A DNA stretch of 64,000 nucleotides from Pyxidicoccus fallax (lineage in GTDB: Bacteria > Myxococcota > Myxococcia > Myxococcales > Myxococcaceae): NCBI RefSeq assembly GCF_012933655.1, contig NZ_JABBJJ010000011.1, positions 22,906 through 86,905 on the forward strand. Direction: 5' to 3'. Within the stretch, counting starts at the first letter, position 1. The number at the start of each line of letters is the position of its first letter. The notes beneath the pieces are model-generated. The model was not told the origin of the DNA and ran no database searches. It was given only the letters and a program-made list of their open reading frames with translations. Below, in pieces: positions 18,465 to 26,983 of this stretch. Made by a program: the position numbers and the translations under genes.

Positions 18465-19139
18465 CTACGGGTCCGCGACCACGAGCGCCATCGCGAAGCC
18501 GTCATATCCCTTGCTGCCCACGGTCTGGAGGGCCGTGGCGCTCACCCGGGGCTCGGCGGCGAGCATGTCATACAGCTTCCGCACCCCCTGGATGTGAGGG
18601 TCCGGGTTGGCCGCGTCCACCACCGCGCCGTTGCGCACGACATTGTCGATGATGATGAGGCTGCCACGGCGCGACAGCTTCAGCGCCCACTGGAAGTAGT
18701 CCGGATTGCTGCGCTTGTCCGCGTCGATGAAGACGAGGTCGAACGGGCCCACGCCCTCCGCCTGGAGCTTCGGCAGGGTCTCCAATGCCTTTCCCACGCG
18801 CACGTCGACCACCTTCGCCAGTCCCGCGCGAGCGAGGTTGGCGCGCGCCACCTCGGCATGCTTCGGGTCCAGCTCCAGCGTCGTCATCCGGCCATCCGGA
18901 GGCAGCGCCCTCGCGAGCCAGATGGTGCTGTACCCGCCCAGCGTGCCCACCTCCAGGATGGTGCGCGCCCCCTGCATCCGCGCCATCAGGTGCAGGAACT
19001 TGCCCTGGTTGGGCGCCACGTTGATGGCGGGCAGGCCCGCCGCGTCGCTGGCATGGAGTGCCGCCTCCAGCGCCGCGTCATGCGGCACGAGCTGGTCGGT
19101 GATGTAACGGTCAACGTCCATCCATTGCTGTGTGCTCAT
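18465..19139 (-). CDS. SAM-dependent O-methyltransferase (family 3)
   Basis: 224 residues. SAM-binding motif ILEVGTLGGYSTIWLA near residue 61, acidic residue of motif II in TLELDPKHAEVA, and DLVFIDADKRSNPDYFQWAL with the metal-binding Asp residues, then IIIDNVVRNGAVVD. These define the cation-dependent catechol/caffeoyl-CoA O-methyltransferase group. Methylates a small hydroxyl-bearing molecule; substrate unknown. The ATG at 19139 follows GGGGGAGAAGCC. It lies 36 bp downstream of proline dehydrogenase on the same strand and may be cotranscribed. Confidence 0.9.
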   Translation of the reverse strand: MSTQQWMDVDRYITDQLVPHDAALEAALHASDAAGLPAINVAPNQGKFLHLMARMQGARTILEVGTLGGYSTIWLARALPPDGRMTTLELDPKHAEVARANLARAGLAKVVDVRVGKALETLPKLQAEGVGPFDLVFIDADKRSNPDYFQWALKLSRRGSLIIIDNVVRNGAVVDAANPDPHIQGVRKLYDMLAAEPRVSATALQTVGSKGYDGFAMALVVADP

Positions 19140-19175
19140 GGCTTCTCCCCCGTGCGCTTCCGCGAGCGAGAGATA

Positions 19176-20111
19176 TCACCCGCGCACGAGGTTGCGCATG
19201 ACGAACCACAGGTTGGCGGGGCGCTCGGCCAGACGACGCATGAAGTAGGGGTACCAGTGCCGCCCATACGGCACGTAGACGCGCACCGGATGGCCCTCCT
19301 TCGCGAGCCGCTCCTGCAAGTCCCTCCGGATGCCATAGAGCATCTGGAACTCATACGCCCCACGCGGCAGGTTCTGCTTCGCCGCGTAGTCCAGCGTGGC
19401 GTCAATCATGCGCTCATCGTGCGTGGCGATGCCGTGGTACACGCCGCTGTCGAGCAGCACCTTCATGCAGCGCACGAAGTTGGCGTCCACGTCCGCCTTG
19501 TCAGGGAAGGCCACGTCCGGGCCCTCCAGGTACGCGCCCTTGCACAGCCGGATGCGCACCCGCTCCTGGCACAGCGCTTTCGCGTCCGCCTCGGTGCGCC
19601 GCAGGTAGCTCTGCAGCACCGCGCCCACGTGCGGCTCGCCGAACTCCGCGTGCAGCTCACGCACGATGTCCAGCGTCACCTGCGTCACCGCGCTGTGCTC
19701 CATGTCGATGCGCACGAAGGAGTCGCGCCGCTTCGCGTCCTCCACCACCGCGCGCGCGTTCTCCAACGCCAGCGCCTTGTCGAACAGCACGCCGCACTGG
19801 GTGAGCTTCAGCGACACGTTGGCCTTCACGCCCACCTGGTCGATGCGCGCCAGCAATCGCTGGTACTGGCGCACCTCGTCGCGTGTCTCCTCCGGCGTCT
19901 TCACCGCCTCGTTGAGGTGGTCGAAGGACGCCATGAGGCCGCGCGCGGTGAGGGCCTTCACCGCGTCCACCGCCTCCTCCAGCGTCTCTCCGGCGATGAA
20001 GCGCGAGGCCATCTTCCGGAAGGGACGCATGCGCGTGGCCAGGTCCTTCAGGCCTTCCTGGCGGGACAGGTACAGCAGGGCGGAGCGGGACAGTTGGTCG
20101 GCGGCGGTCAT
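19176..20111 (-). CDS. Proline dehydrogenase
   Basis: 311 residues, the length of monofunctional FAD-dependent proline dehydrogenases. A beta/alpha barrel with SLKLTQCGV, RIDMEHSAVT, VGAVLQSYLRR, IRLCKGAYLEG, GIATHDERMI, and the C-terminal YVPYGRHWYPYFMRRLAERP signature that closes over proline. Oxidises L-proline to pyrroline-5-carboxylate and passes electrons to the respiratory chain. No P5C dehydrogenase domain is attached and none is nearby. Start ATG at 20111; the ribosome-binding site is weak. Follows the hydrolase gene by 25 bp, suggesting one transcript. Confidence 0.92.
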   Translation of the reverse strand: MTAADQLSRSALLYLSRQEGLKDLATRMRPFRKMASRFIAGETLEEAVDAVKALTARGLMASFDHLNEAVKTPEETRDEVRQYQRLLARIDQVGVKANVSLKLTQCGVLFDKALALENARAVVEDAKRRDSFVRIDMEHSAVTQVTLDIVRELHAEFGEPHVGAVLQSYLRRTEADAKALCQERVRIRLCKGAYLEGPDVAFPDKADVDANFVRCMKVLLDSGVYHGIATHDERMIDATLDYAAKQNLPRGAYEFQMLYGIRRDLQERLAKEGHPVRVYVPYGRHWYPYFMRRLAERPANLWFVMRNLVRG

Positions 20112-20136
20112 GGTGTCTGGAGTAACGGCGGCGATG

Positions 20137-21015
20137 TCAGACGGCGTGCTTGAGGAGGAAGTCTCCGACGAGGCTGTTGAAGGACTGTGAGTGGCTCATG
20201 TACGGCAGGTGGCTGGCCTGCCGGAGCACCTCCATGCGGGCGCCAGGGATGCGCTCGGCCACGTCGCGCGCGGCCCAGCCGGGCACCAGCAAATCCCTGC
20301 CACCCTGGATGACGAGCGTGGGCACGCGAATCTCGTGGAGCCGGTGCAGGAAGTCCGCCGCCAGCACGTCTCGCAGGCGGCGCAGCAGCTCCATGGAGGA
20401 CAGCCGCCGCGCCTCGCGGACGATTTCCGCGCGTCCTTCCGGGGGCAGGTACATGCCGCCCAGCACCCTCGCCACCGTGGGCGCGAAGACATACGCCAGC
20501 GGCCGGGGCGAGCGCACCAGCGTGGACAGCGTCAACGCCAGCCGGCGGATGCGGCGCACGCTGGCCACCGGCGAGATGAGCACCAGCGCCTTCACCCGCT
20601 CCGGGTGCGCCAGCGTGTAGGCGATGGACAGCAGGCTGCCATACGACGAGCCCAGCAGCGCGAAGCGCTCCGGCAGCAGGGCCTCGGCGTGGTTCAGCAC
20701 GGCGAGGTTCCATTGCAGCGGCGTGTGCGTGGCCGGGGTGCGCAGGGGCGGCGTCCACAACAGCAGGCGCAGTTCGTCCGCGAGTGGCCCCATGGGCGCG
20801 AAGGAACGCCCGCTGGCGCCCAGTCCCGGCAGGCACACCACGGTGCGGGATTCGTCCTGGGTGCCCTGGGGAAAGGTGAACAGTCGCACCGGCGTGCCAC
20901 GGACGAAGCGCTCCTCGTGGAGGAGGTGCTCGTAGCCGGACTGGATGTCCTCCACGTCCGGGACGAGCGGCGGGCTGCGGTGGCTCACGGCGGGAGGGGA
21001 CGAGGCATCAAGCAT
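20137..21015 (-). CDS. Alpha/beta-fold hydrolase
   Basis: 292 residues. Nucleophile elbow LLGSSYGSLLSIAY (GxSxG) near residue 125, oxyanion loop VCLPGLGASGRSF near 62, acid in VIQGGRDLLVPG and catalytic His in RQASHLPYMSHS near the C-terminus. The fold is that of esterases and lipases; no lid or signal peptide. The start ATG lies inside the upstream acyltransferase stop region (8-bp overlap), so the two are coupled and may act on the same lipid substrate. Confidence 0.85.
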   Translation of the reverse strand: MLDASSPPAVSHRSPPLVPDVEDIQSGYEHLLHEERFVRGTPVRLFTFPQGTQDESRTVVCLPGLGASGRSFAPMGPLADELRLLLWTPPLRTPATHTPLQWNLAVLNHAEALLPERFALLGSSYGSLLSIAYTLAHPERVKALVLISPVASVRRIRRLALTLSTLVRSPRPLAYVFAPTVARVLGGMYLPPEGRAEIVREARRLSSMELLRRLRDVLAADFLHRLHEIRVPTLVIQGGRDLLVPGWAARDVAERIPGARMEVLRQASHLPYMSHSQSFNSLVGDFLLKHAV

Positions 21016-21718
21016 GGCAGGCCCTCAGGAGCAGCCGCCGGACGCTGGCGGCGACGCGGTGCCGGAAGGCTAACAAGCGGGATTCGGGCGCGTCCGGAGG
21101 GGGCGGCTCGTGCGGCTCGCCCACCGCGAAGGTGAGCTGCACGGGCAGCGGGCCCATCACCAGCGGCATCCGGTACTTGTCCCCCCGGGCCAGCTGGAGG
21201 CACAGCCGCTCCTCGGCCGGAGGCCAGAAGAAGGCGTCGTCCACCCCGAAGCCGGCGAAGGGCACCACCGGCACGCCCGCGCGCGCCGCCAGCCGCGCGA
21301 AGCCCAGGGCCCGCTCCCAGCGCAGCCGGTAGCGCCCCTGGCTGCGTTTGAAGGTCTCCCGCGCCCCGCCGGGGTAGCAGACGACGAGCTGCCCGGCCTC
21401 CAGCGCCGCCAGCGCGTTCTCCCGCGTGCCCTCGATGCCGCCCAGCCAGGGCAGCACGGTGCGCACCAGGGGGATGCGGAAGAAGCCGTGCTCGGCCAGG
21501 CCCACCGGGTAGCGGCCTGTCGCTTGATGAACGAGGTGGAAGAAGGCGGGCGTCTCGTAACCCCACACGCCATGGTTGCCCACCAGCAGCACGGGCCCGT
21601 CCAGGGGCAGGTGCTCGGCGCCCAACAGCTTCGCGCGGTGGTACAGGGCCGACAGCTCCGCGCCCTTTTCGGCGAAGCGGAACACGGCCCGGCGCAGGCT
21701 GGCGAGCGAGGCTTCCAC
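21008..21718 (-). CDS. Lysophospholipid/diacylglycerol acyltransferase-like protein
   Basis: 236 residues. LVGNHGVWGYETPAFFH near residue 45 corresponds to the acyltransferase HX4D block I, here with Glu replacing the Asp; VVCYPGGARETFKR near 113 and VPVVPFAGFGVDDAFF near 147 match blocks III-IV of the DAGAT/phytyl-ester-synthase-like branch. Predicted to acylate a lipid hydroxyl. The GTG start at 21718 lacks an obvious Shine-Dalgarno, so the true start is uncertain. First gene of a pair with the hydrolase. Confidence 0.8.
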   Translation of the reverse strand: MEASLASLRRAVFRFAEKGAELSALYHRAKLLGAEHLPLDGPVLLVGNHGVWGYETPAFFHLVHQATGRYPVGLAEHGFFRIPLVRTVLPWLGGIEGTRENALAALEAGQLVVCYPGGARETFKRSQGRYRLRWERALGFARLAARAGVPVVPFAGFGVDDAFFWPPAEERLCLQLARGDKYRMPLVMGPLPVQLTFAVGEPHEPPPPDAPESRLLAFRHRVAASVRRLLLRACHA

Positions 21719-21921
21719 GGGGAAGAAAGATGGAGATGCCCCCGCGCTCCGGCACCCAGACCCTGCCGCGAAGGCAGGCCGCCAGGCAGGCGCCCGCCGC
21801 CCGCAATCCCTCCAGCGGACCGAACGGACGGTCGGAACCCGACAGGTTGTCAGGATATTTAATGGCTGACTGAAGGTCTGCTCTGGTTGTCTGCCTGTAC
21901 CACCATGTCGAACGTTGGGAC

Positions 21922-22419
21922 ATGGGCAGCCCGTTCGACATCCTCATCGAGCAGCACCGGGAGCTGGAGGAGCGCTTCGAGCGGCTCGTGTCCGACGCCG
22001 ACTTCGAAGATGCGCGAGGGGAGGTGGCGGAGCTGCTGGAGCTGTTGCGGCTGCACTCGCGACTGGAGGAGCGCTGCTTCTATCCCCTGCTCATGCAGGT
22101 GGAGGGACGCGACCGGACCCTGCAGGAGGCCGAGGACCACCTCACCATGCGCGAGCTGATGGACGAGCTGGAAGACCTGCCACCCGGTCACCCCGAATGG
22201 CAGGCGCGCCTGTTCGCCCTCGAGGACCTGGTGGTGGCGCATTTCCAAGAAGAAGAGAACGCCATCCTGCCACGGTTGGCCAAGGCGCTGGACCCCCTGC
22301 AACTGGATGAAATCCGGCGTGATTTATCGGCCACCCGCGAGGAGCTCCTCGCGCGCACCCAGGCCTTCCACATCCCCGGACGGGGCCCCCTCCTGGAGTC
22401 CCTCCGCTGGGACGGCTGA
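21922..22419 (+). CDS. Hemerythrin HHE cation-binding domain protein
   Basis: 165 residues, all helical. Metal-ligand positions of the HHE domain are visible: ILIEQHRELEERF near residue 8, LRLHSRLEERCFYPLL near 42, AEDHLTMRELMDEL near 68 and VAHFQEEENAILP near 105. Such proteins bind a di-iron centre and sense or buffer O2, NO or iron. Start is the ATG at 21922. Divergent from the acyltransferase pair, with a relatively A+T-rich 200-bp spacer. Confidence 0.88.
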   Translation: MGSPFDILIEQHRELEERFERLVSDADFEDARGEVAELLELLRLHSRLEERCFYPLLMQVEGRDRTLQEAEDHLTMRELMDELEDLPPGHPEWQARLFALEDLVVAHFQEEENAILPRLAKALDPLQLDEIRRDLSATREELLARTQAFHIPGRGPLLESLRWDG

Positions 22420-22517
22420 GGCGCCTATACCCCTTCCCGAAACACCGGGAAACAGGTGAGACCTGCGACAAAAGGGCTGTCGGGACGTTGCAGAGTCACA
22501 ACTTTTATCGCTTCCTT

Positions 22518-22546
22518 TAGACAAATCCTTTTTTGGAAGGTATGGG
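22518..22546 (+). promoter_or_regulatory. Candidate vegetative promoter of the VegA-like gene
   Basis: TAGACA (22518-22523) and TATGGG (22541-22546) are separated by 17 bp in an A+T-rich patch about 75 bp upstream of the ATG at 22621. TAGACA is the -35 sequence I recall for the M. xanthus vegA promoter, which supports both the promoter and the gene assignment. Confidence 0.5.
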
Positions 22547-22620
22547 TATGGCTGCATCACAAGACAGCATCCCCCCTTCTTTGACCTACCCCCCTCGTTT
22601 CCCAGGTGAGGATTCAACGA

Positions 22621-23148
22621 ATGTCCGTGGACAAAGCGTTTCGGGACATGATCCGCAACGAAATCGATGCGCAGCTCAAGCCGCTCCGTGACGTGGTGTC
22701 GCGTCTGGAGGCGGGCACGGCGGATCTGGACGCGCTTCGCAACGTGGCCGAGCGGCTGGCGCCGCTGGCCGAGGTCGTGGGCCCCCTGTTCGGCGCCAAC
22801 GCGCCGGCGGCCAAGGCGGGCCGTCGTGGGCCGGGCCGTCCTCCCGCGCGCGCCGCGGTGAGCGCCCCGCCGGCGGCGGGTGGCAAGCGCCGCGGCCGCA
22901 AGCCGGCGGCCAGTGGCACCGAGGGCTCGCGCGCGTGCGCCATCATCGGCTGCGGCAAGCCCAGCCGCACCAAGGGCTACTGCGCGGCCCACTACCAGAA
23001 GCTGCGGATGCTGGAGAAGACCAACCGCCGGCCCTCCGCGTGGCGGGACTACGCCGAGCCGGACTCCGTCGAGGACATCAAGCTGCCGCGTGGACGCGCC
23101 GCGTCCAAGGCGTTGGCGGCGGCCGCCCAGGCCGGCAACGCCGGTTAG
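22621..23148 (+). CDS. vegA: VegA-like basic DNA-binding protein with AT-hook-like motifs
   Basis: 175 residues. N-terminal helical part (1-65: MSVDKAFRDMIRNEIDAQLKP...), a basic Ala/Pro linker with two AT-hook-like cores (RRGPGRPPAR near 70 and KRRGRKP near 93), then a zinc-knuckle-like Cys/His module CAIIGCGKPSRTKGYCAAHY near 107-127, and a charged tail. The M. xanthus vegetative protein VegA was described as a small, basic, histone-like protein expressed in growing cells; size, composition and the upstream TAGACA box fit. The ATG at 22621 is preferred over 22606. Symbol is tentative, from memory of the family. Confidence 0.55.
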   Translation: MSVDKAFRDMIRNEIDAQLKPLRDVVSRLEAGTADLDALRNVAERLAPLAEVVGPLFGANAPAAKAGRRGPGRPPARAAVSAPPAAGGKRRGRKPAASGTEGSRACAIIGCGKPSRTKGYCAAHYQKLRMLEKTNRRPSAWRDYAEPDSVEDIKLPRGRAASKALAAAAQAGNAG

Positions 23149-23285
23149 CCTAGCGGCACGCTGCCCCGGCCCGGGCAGGAACGTGACCGCGCCCCCGTCT
23201 ACCGTGCTCCCATGCCGTGCAGGGAGAGGGTTCGGGGTTCGTCCGTGCGAGAGAGACTTGCTCGCGGGGACTCGCAGGAGCATGT

Positions 23286-24164
23286 ATGCCCGGGCCCATG
23301 AACAAACGAGACCTGGAGCCTGGAATCCTCACCGACCTGGCCGGTAGGACCACGTACGGTGAATACCTTCAGCTCGACCGGCTGCTGTCGGCGCAGGTTC
23401 CGCGCTCGCAACCGCCGCATCACGACGAGCTGCTCTTCATCATCCAGCACCAGACGAGCGAGCTGTGGATGAAGCTGCTCATCCACGAGCTGAGCGCGTG
23501 CATCCGCTATGTGCAGGCGGACCGGCTGGAGCCCTCGTTCAAGATTTTCGCGCGGGTGGCGCACATCCAGCGGATGCTCTTCGAGCAGTGGAGCGTGCTG
23601 GAGACGCTCACGCCGAACGAGTACCTGGAGTTCCGGGAGACGCTCGGCAGCGCGTCGGGGTTCCAGAGCTTCCAGTACCGCGCGGTGGAGTTCCTGCTGG
23701 GCAACAAGGACCCGCAGGCGCTGGGGCCCTTCCGCCACGTGCCGGCCATCCACAGCGAGCTGGAGCGGCTGTTCGAGTCCCCCAGCCTCTACGACGAATT
23801 CCTTCGCCACCTGGCGCGCATGGGGCACAAGGTGCCGCAGAGCCACGTGCAGCGCGACTGGCGCACGCCGTACGAGAAGAGCCCCGAGGTGATGGAGGTG
23901 TTCCGCCGCATCTACGAGGACACGGACGCGCACTGGGATGCGTATGAGATGTGCGAGAAGCTGGTGGACACCGAGGAGCGGTTCCAGCTCTGGCGCTACC
24001 GCCACATGATGACGGTGATGCGCATCATCGGCTTCAAGCAGGGCACCGGCGGCTCGTCGGGCGTGGGCTTTTTGCGCAAGGCGTTGGACCTGCGCTTCTT
24101 CCCGGAGCTGTGGGACGTGCGCACGGAGCTGGCGCCGCCCACGGCCCGCAACCGGGGGCCGTGA
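23286..24164 (+). CDS. kynA: Tryptophan 2,3-dioxygenase
   Basis: 292 residues, full length. Signature segments: [14 protein letters not shown] near residue 26, [24 protein letters not shown] (with substrate- and haem-pocket His), [12 protein letters not shown] near 120, MHRR-equivalent region and [29 protein letters not shown], which contains the proximal haem His. Opens L-tryptophan to N-formylkynurenine, first step of the kynurenine pathway. The ATG at 23286 has AGGAG upstream; an ATG at 23298 (MNKRDLEPG) is an alternative. No kynureninase or formamidase gene is adjacent. Confidence 0.94.
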   Translation: MPGPMNKRDLEPGILTDLAGRTTYGEYLQLDRLLSAQVPRSQPPHHDELLFIIQHQTSELWMKLLIHELSACIRYVQADRLEPSFKIFARVAHIQRMLFEQWSVLETLTPNEYLEFRETLGSASGFQSFQYRAVEFLLGNKDPQALGPFRHVPAIHSELERLFESPSLYDEFLRHLARMGHKVPQSHVQRDWRTPYEKSPEVMEVFRRIYEDTDAHWDAYEMCEKLVDTEERFQLWRYRHMMTVMRIIGFKQGTGGSSGVGFLRKALDLRFFPELWDVRTELAPPTARNRGP

Positions 24165-24191
24165 GCGGTTGACTCAGCGAGTACCGCTCAC
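24161..24191. terminator. Inverted repeat embracing two convergent stop codons
   Basis: GTGAGCGGT (24161-24169) pairs perfectly with ACCGCTCAC (24183-24191) across a 13-base loop. The TGA of kynA lies in the left arm and the stop of the convergent gene in the right arm. There is no T-run, so it is a possible bidirectional 3'-end hairpin rather than a classic terminator. Confidence 0.45.
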
Positions 24192-24565
24192 TGCCACTGG
24201 CAGCCCTTGATTTTCTTGCAGAAGGCCGGGTTGGTGGCCGTCTCGCACTTTGGCGCCAGGCCCATGCAGGTCCGGGTGGCGAAGGAGTAGGCGCACCCCG
24301 GCTGGCTGCTGCAGAAGGTCTGCCCATAGACGGCGCAGAAGGTGGCCTTGCCGGTGCAGCGGCCGCCCTCTTCGGACGCGGCGGTGGACTCGCCCTTCTC
24401 CGGCTCCGGCTTCGCCTTGTCCCTGGCGGAGCCGGCGTCCTGGGCGGCGGGCGTACCCGCGTCAGGGGTTGGAGGGGCCTTCGCGCTGGCGGGAGAACAT
24501 GCCAGCAACACCGCCACCGCGGCGCCCGAGAAGAGACCCAGACGACGCACCATGCGCTGAACCAC
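24188..24565 (-). CDS. Cysteine-rich secreted or lipoprotein, unknown
   Basis: 125 residues. Signal sequence with LLACSPASA (Cys could be lipidated, or cleavage after ASA), a Lys/Glu/Pro linker (about 30-65) and a compact C-terminal domain with eight Cys (CTGKATFC, FCSSQPGC, CMGLAPKC, FCKKIKGC), probably four disulfides. Similar short domains are frequent in myxobacterial surface proteins. The GTG start at 24565 is favoured by AAAGGACGGAG. Function unknown. Confidence 0.65.
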   Translation of the reverse strand: MVQRMVRRLGLFSGAAVAVLLACSPASAKAPPTPDAGTPAAQDAGSARDKAKPEPEKGESTAASEEGGRCTGKATFCAVYGQTFCSSQPGCAYSFATRTCMGLAPKCETATNPAFCKKIKGCQWQ

Positions 24566-24817
24566 GACTCCGTCCTTTCAGATGGCGGAGCCCGGCCCCC
24601 CTCCGCCCATGTGCTGGCGAGGCACTCTAGAGGCGCATTCCCTCCGGAGCGAGGGGGGCACGGTGATGACGTTGGCGGAGAGGGCGGGCATTCGACCGGC
24701 GCGGAATGGCTGGTTGGACGGTTGCCCTGCGTCCGGCCCGCGTGGACTGCCCATTCCGGGGCCGCTCCCTAGCTTGAGGAGACCCACACCTTCGTTCCCT
24801 CACGGGAGGAGAGCACC

Positions 24818-24994
24818 ATGGCCGAGCGCGATGTCCCCAAGAAGGACCCACGGCTGCCCGAGGACGAGGCGCCCCTCAAGCGCGAGGCGGGCGATCGGCC
24901 CGTTCCCTCGCCAGGGCACATCGGCAACCTGCCGGATGACAGCCCCGGCCCTGGCAAGCCTGTCGTCTTCCCGCCGCATGAGCCGGAGGAGTGA
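24818..24994 (+). CDS. 58-residue acidic, proline-rich small protein
   Basis: A short frame with an excellent Shine-Dalgarno (GGGAGGAGAGCACC before the ATG). The product begins MAERDVPKKDPRLPEDEAPL, is rich in Pro, Asp and Glu, and has no hydrophobic segment, so it is likely disordered and cytosolic. It stands alone between the Cys-rich protein and the Uma2 gene. I do not recognise a family, but codon bias and ribosome-binding site support it being real. Confidence 0.6.
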   Translation: MAERDVPKKDPRLPEDEAPLKREAGDRPVPSPGHIGNLPDDSPGPGKPVVFPPHEPEE

Positions 24995-25177
24995 GTGAGG
25001 GCCGGTTCCGCCGGCCCCGCGCTCCTGTAACATCGGACGTGTCGCGCCATCCCCTGCGCGCGGGTGGCGCGAGTCTTTTGCCTGGAGGATTGTCCTGACG
25101 TAGCCACGGCTTGCAATGTCGGACCGGGGTGCGAATCTCCGGTCATGAGACTACCTCACGGGTTGCCCATCCAGCAA

Positions 25178-25732
25178 ATGACCCAGAAGCCCGCCACCTA
25201 TGCCGATTTGGAGGCCCTCCCGTCCGACAAGATAGGGGAGCTGATTGGCGGCGTGCTGTACGCGAGTCCGCGGCCGACCATGTCGCATGGGCGGGCAGCC
25301 TCCCATCTATATGGAGAGCTGTATGGACCCTTCGGCCGCGGTGGTGGTGACGGGCCCGGGGGCTGGCACCTCATCTTCGAGCCCGAACTGCACCTGGGCG
25401 ACGACGTGCTCGTGCCCGACCTCGCGGGCTGGCGGCGCGAGCGCGTGCCAGAGCTGCCGTCGGGTGTCGGCGTCAGGATTGCTCCGGATTGGGTCTGTGA
25501 AGTGCTCTCGCCCTCCACCGCCGCGCTGGACCGTGACCGGAAGATGACCGTCTACGCGCGTGAAGGTGTGCGGCACGTATGGCTCATCGACCCGAAGCCT
25601 CGCACCCTGGAGGTCTTCCGGCTGGAGGACTCACGCTACGTTCCACTCGCCACACATGCGGGTGGGGCCATCGTCCGTGCCGAACCGTTCGATGTGTTCT
25701 CCCTGGAACTTCGCGTCCTCTGGGGGGTGTGA
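25178..25732 (+). CDS. Uma2 family (DUF820) putative endonuclease
   Basis: 184 residues. The restriction-endonuclease-like core shows TYADLEALPSDKIGELIGGVLYASPRP at the start, FEPELHLGDDVLVPDLAGWR (PD-type Asp), WVCEVLSPSTAALDRDRKMTVYAREGVRHVWLIDPKPRTLEVF; these are the conserved blocks of Uma2 proteins, which are abundant in cyanobacteria and myxobacteria and of unclear role. Start at the ATG 25178 (MTQKPATY) fits the family; an ATG at 25145 would add 11 residues. Ends 20 bp before the next gene. Confidence 0.88.
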   Translation: MTQKPATYADLEALPSDKIGELIGGVLYASPRPTMSHGRAASHLYGELYGPFGRGGGDGPGGWHLIFEPELHLGDDVLVPDLAGWRRERVPELPSGVGVRIAPDWVCEVLSPSTAALDRDRKMTVYAREGVRHVWLIDPKPRTLEVFRLEDSRYVPLATHAGGAIVRAEPFDVFSLELRVLWGV

Positions 25733-25752
25733 GCGGTTACTCTGTCCGCACC

Positions 25753-26874
25753 ATGGATGCCGCGGTCCCCCTGCTCTTCGACAAGGCCCATTTCCTCTGC
25801 TACCGCACGTTCGACATCGCGGAGGAAATCGACCTCGAGCGCGCGCGCAAGGCGCTCACCGAGGACTCGCGCCGGCTGAAGCTGTCCCGCGAGAACAGCC
25901 AGTACCTCCAGCTCCCCAACCCGCCGTTGGCCTATGAACTGGGCCGCCGCCCGCTCGCCCTGAAGGATGGGCCCGTCACGGTGGACGCCACCGCGCGCCT
26001 GTTCGACCACGGCGCCGCCTCCATCATCCTCCGCGTCCCCGTCGTCCCCGGCACCTCCTTCGAGCACCTCACGCGCGTGGCCGACGAGCTCTATGACAGC
26101 CAGGCGCTGGAGGACCTCGCCCTGGAGCTCGTCGAGGGCGTGCGCCGCACCATCGCCCCCGCCGTGCAGGCGCCGCACCTGTGGGACCAGAACGAGAGCT
26201 ACACCGTCATCTTCGCCGAAAGCATCCGCGGCAACCCGAGCGCGGAGCAGCTGCTCGCCCATGCGGACATCGCCCGGCTCCTCCTGGGCGAGAACGGCTC
26301 CGTCCCCCTGTCCGCGGACGAAATCGAGTCCGTCACCAAGACGCGCTTCAGCTACACCGTCAACGACCTGGTCGTCATCGACTGGAACAGCGCCTTCGTC
26401 TACGAGCCCTCGGGCTCCCGGGACATCCCGGACCTGTTGGAGATCGCCAACGCGCAGCTCCTGGAGTTCCGCTACTACGACGAGCGGCTCGACTCGCACA
26501 TCGCCCGCATCCACGACGAGGTGCAGGCCAAGCGCCACGGCTGGATTCGGCTGTTCCGCAGTCCCTACCGCAACCTGACGCGGCAGACGCTGGGCACGCT
26601 GGTGGACCTCAACGAGTTCATCGAGCGCGTGGAGAACAGCCTCAAAATCATCGGCGACTTCTACCTGGCCAAGGTCTACGAGGGCGCCGTGCGCCGCATG
26701 CGCATCCCCGCGTGGCAGGACTCCGTCACCCGCAAGCAGCAGCTGCTCGCCCAGACGTATGGCCTGCTCAAGGGCGACGTGGACATCGACCGCTCCCACA
26801 CGCTCGAGGCCATCATCATCCTCCTCATCGTGCTCGAAATCTTCTTCGCCTTCTTCAGGGTGTTCGAGCACTGA
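25753..26874 (+). CDS. RMD1/DUF155-like protein with C-terminal membrane anchor
   Basis: 373 residues. The N-terminal two-thirds is soluble and mixed alpha/beta (FDIAEEIDLERARKAL, VIFAESIRG), followed by long helices (ANAQLLEFRYYDERLDSHIARIHDE) and a single C-terminal transmembrane helix LEAIIILLIVLEIFFAFFRVF. That architecture, with the hydrophobic EAIIILLIVLEI at the extreme C-terminus, resembles RMD1/RMND1 (DUF155) proteins; the assignment is moderate. The start ATG at 25753 follows the Uma2 stop closely, so the two may form one transcript. Confidence 0.55.
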   Translation: MDAAVPLLFDKAHFLCYRTFDIAEEIDLERARKALTEDSRRLKLSRENSQYLQLPNPPLAYELGRRPLALKDGPVTVDATARLFDHGAASIILRVPVVPGTSFEHLTRVADELYDSQALEDLALELVEGVRRTIAPAVQAPHLWDQNESYTVIFAESIRGNPSAEQLLAHADIARLLLGENGSVPLSADEIESVTKTRFSYTVNDLVVIDWNSAFVYEPSGSRDIPDLLEIANAQLLEFRYYDERLDSHIARIHDEVQAKRHGWIRLFRSPYRNLTRQTLGTLVDLNEFIERVENSLKIIGDFYLAKVYEGAVRRMRIPAWQDSVTRKQQLLAQTYGLLKGDVDIDRSHTLEAIIILLIVLEIFFAFFRVFEH

Positions 26875-26983
26875 GCACTGTAGGGAGGGGTAGAGCCCAC
26901 CCCCGGGTTCCCCTGATTCCCCAGACGTGGGAGAATACGAGTTGAGGCAGGGGCGTCACGGCCCGTGCCGGGGGGAGTGGGGC

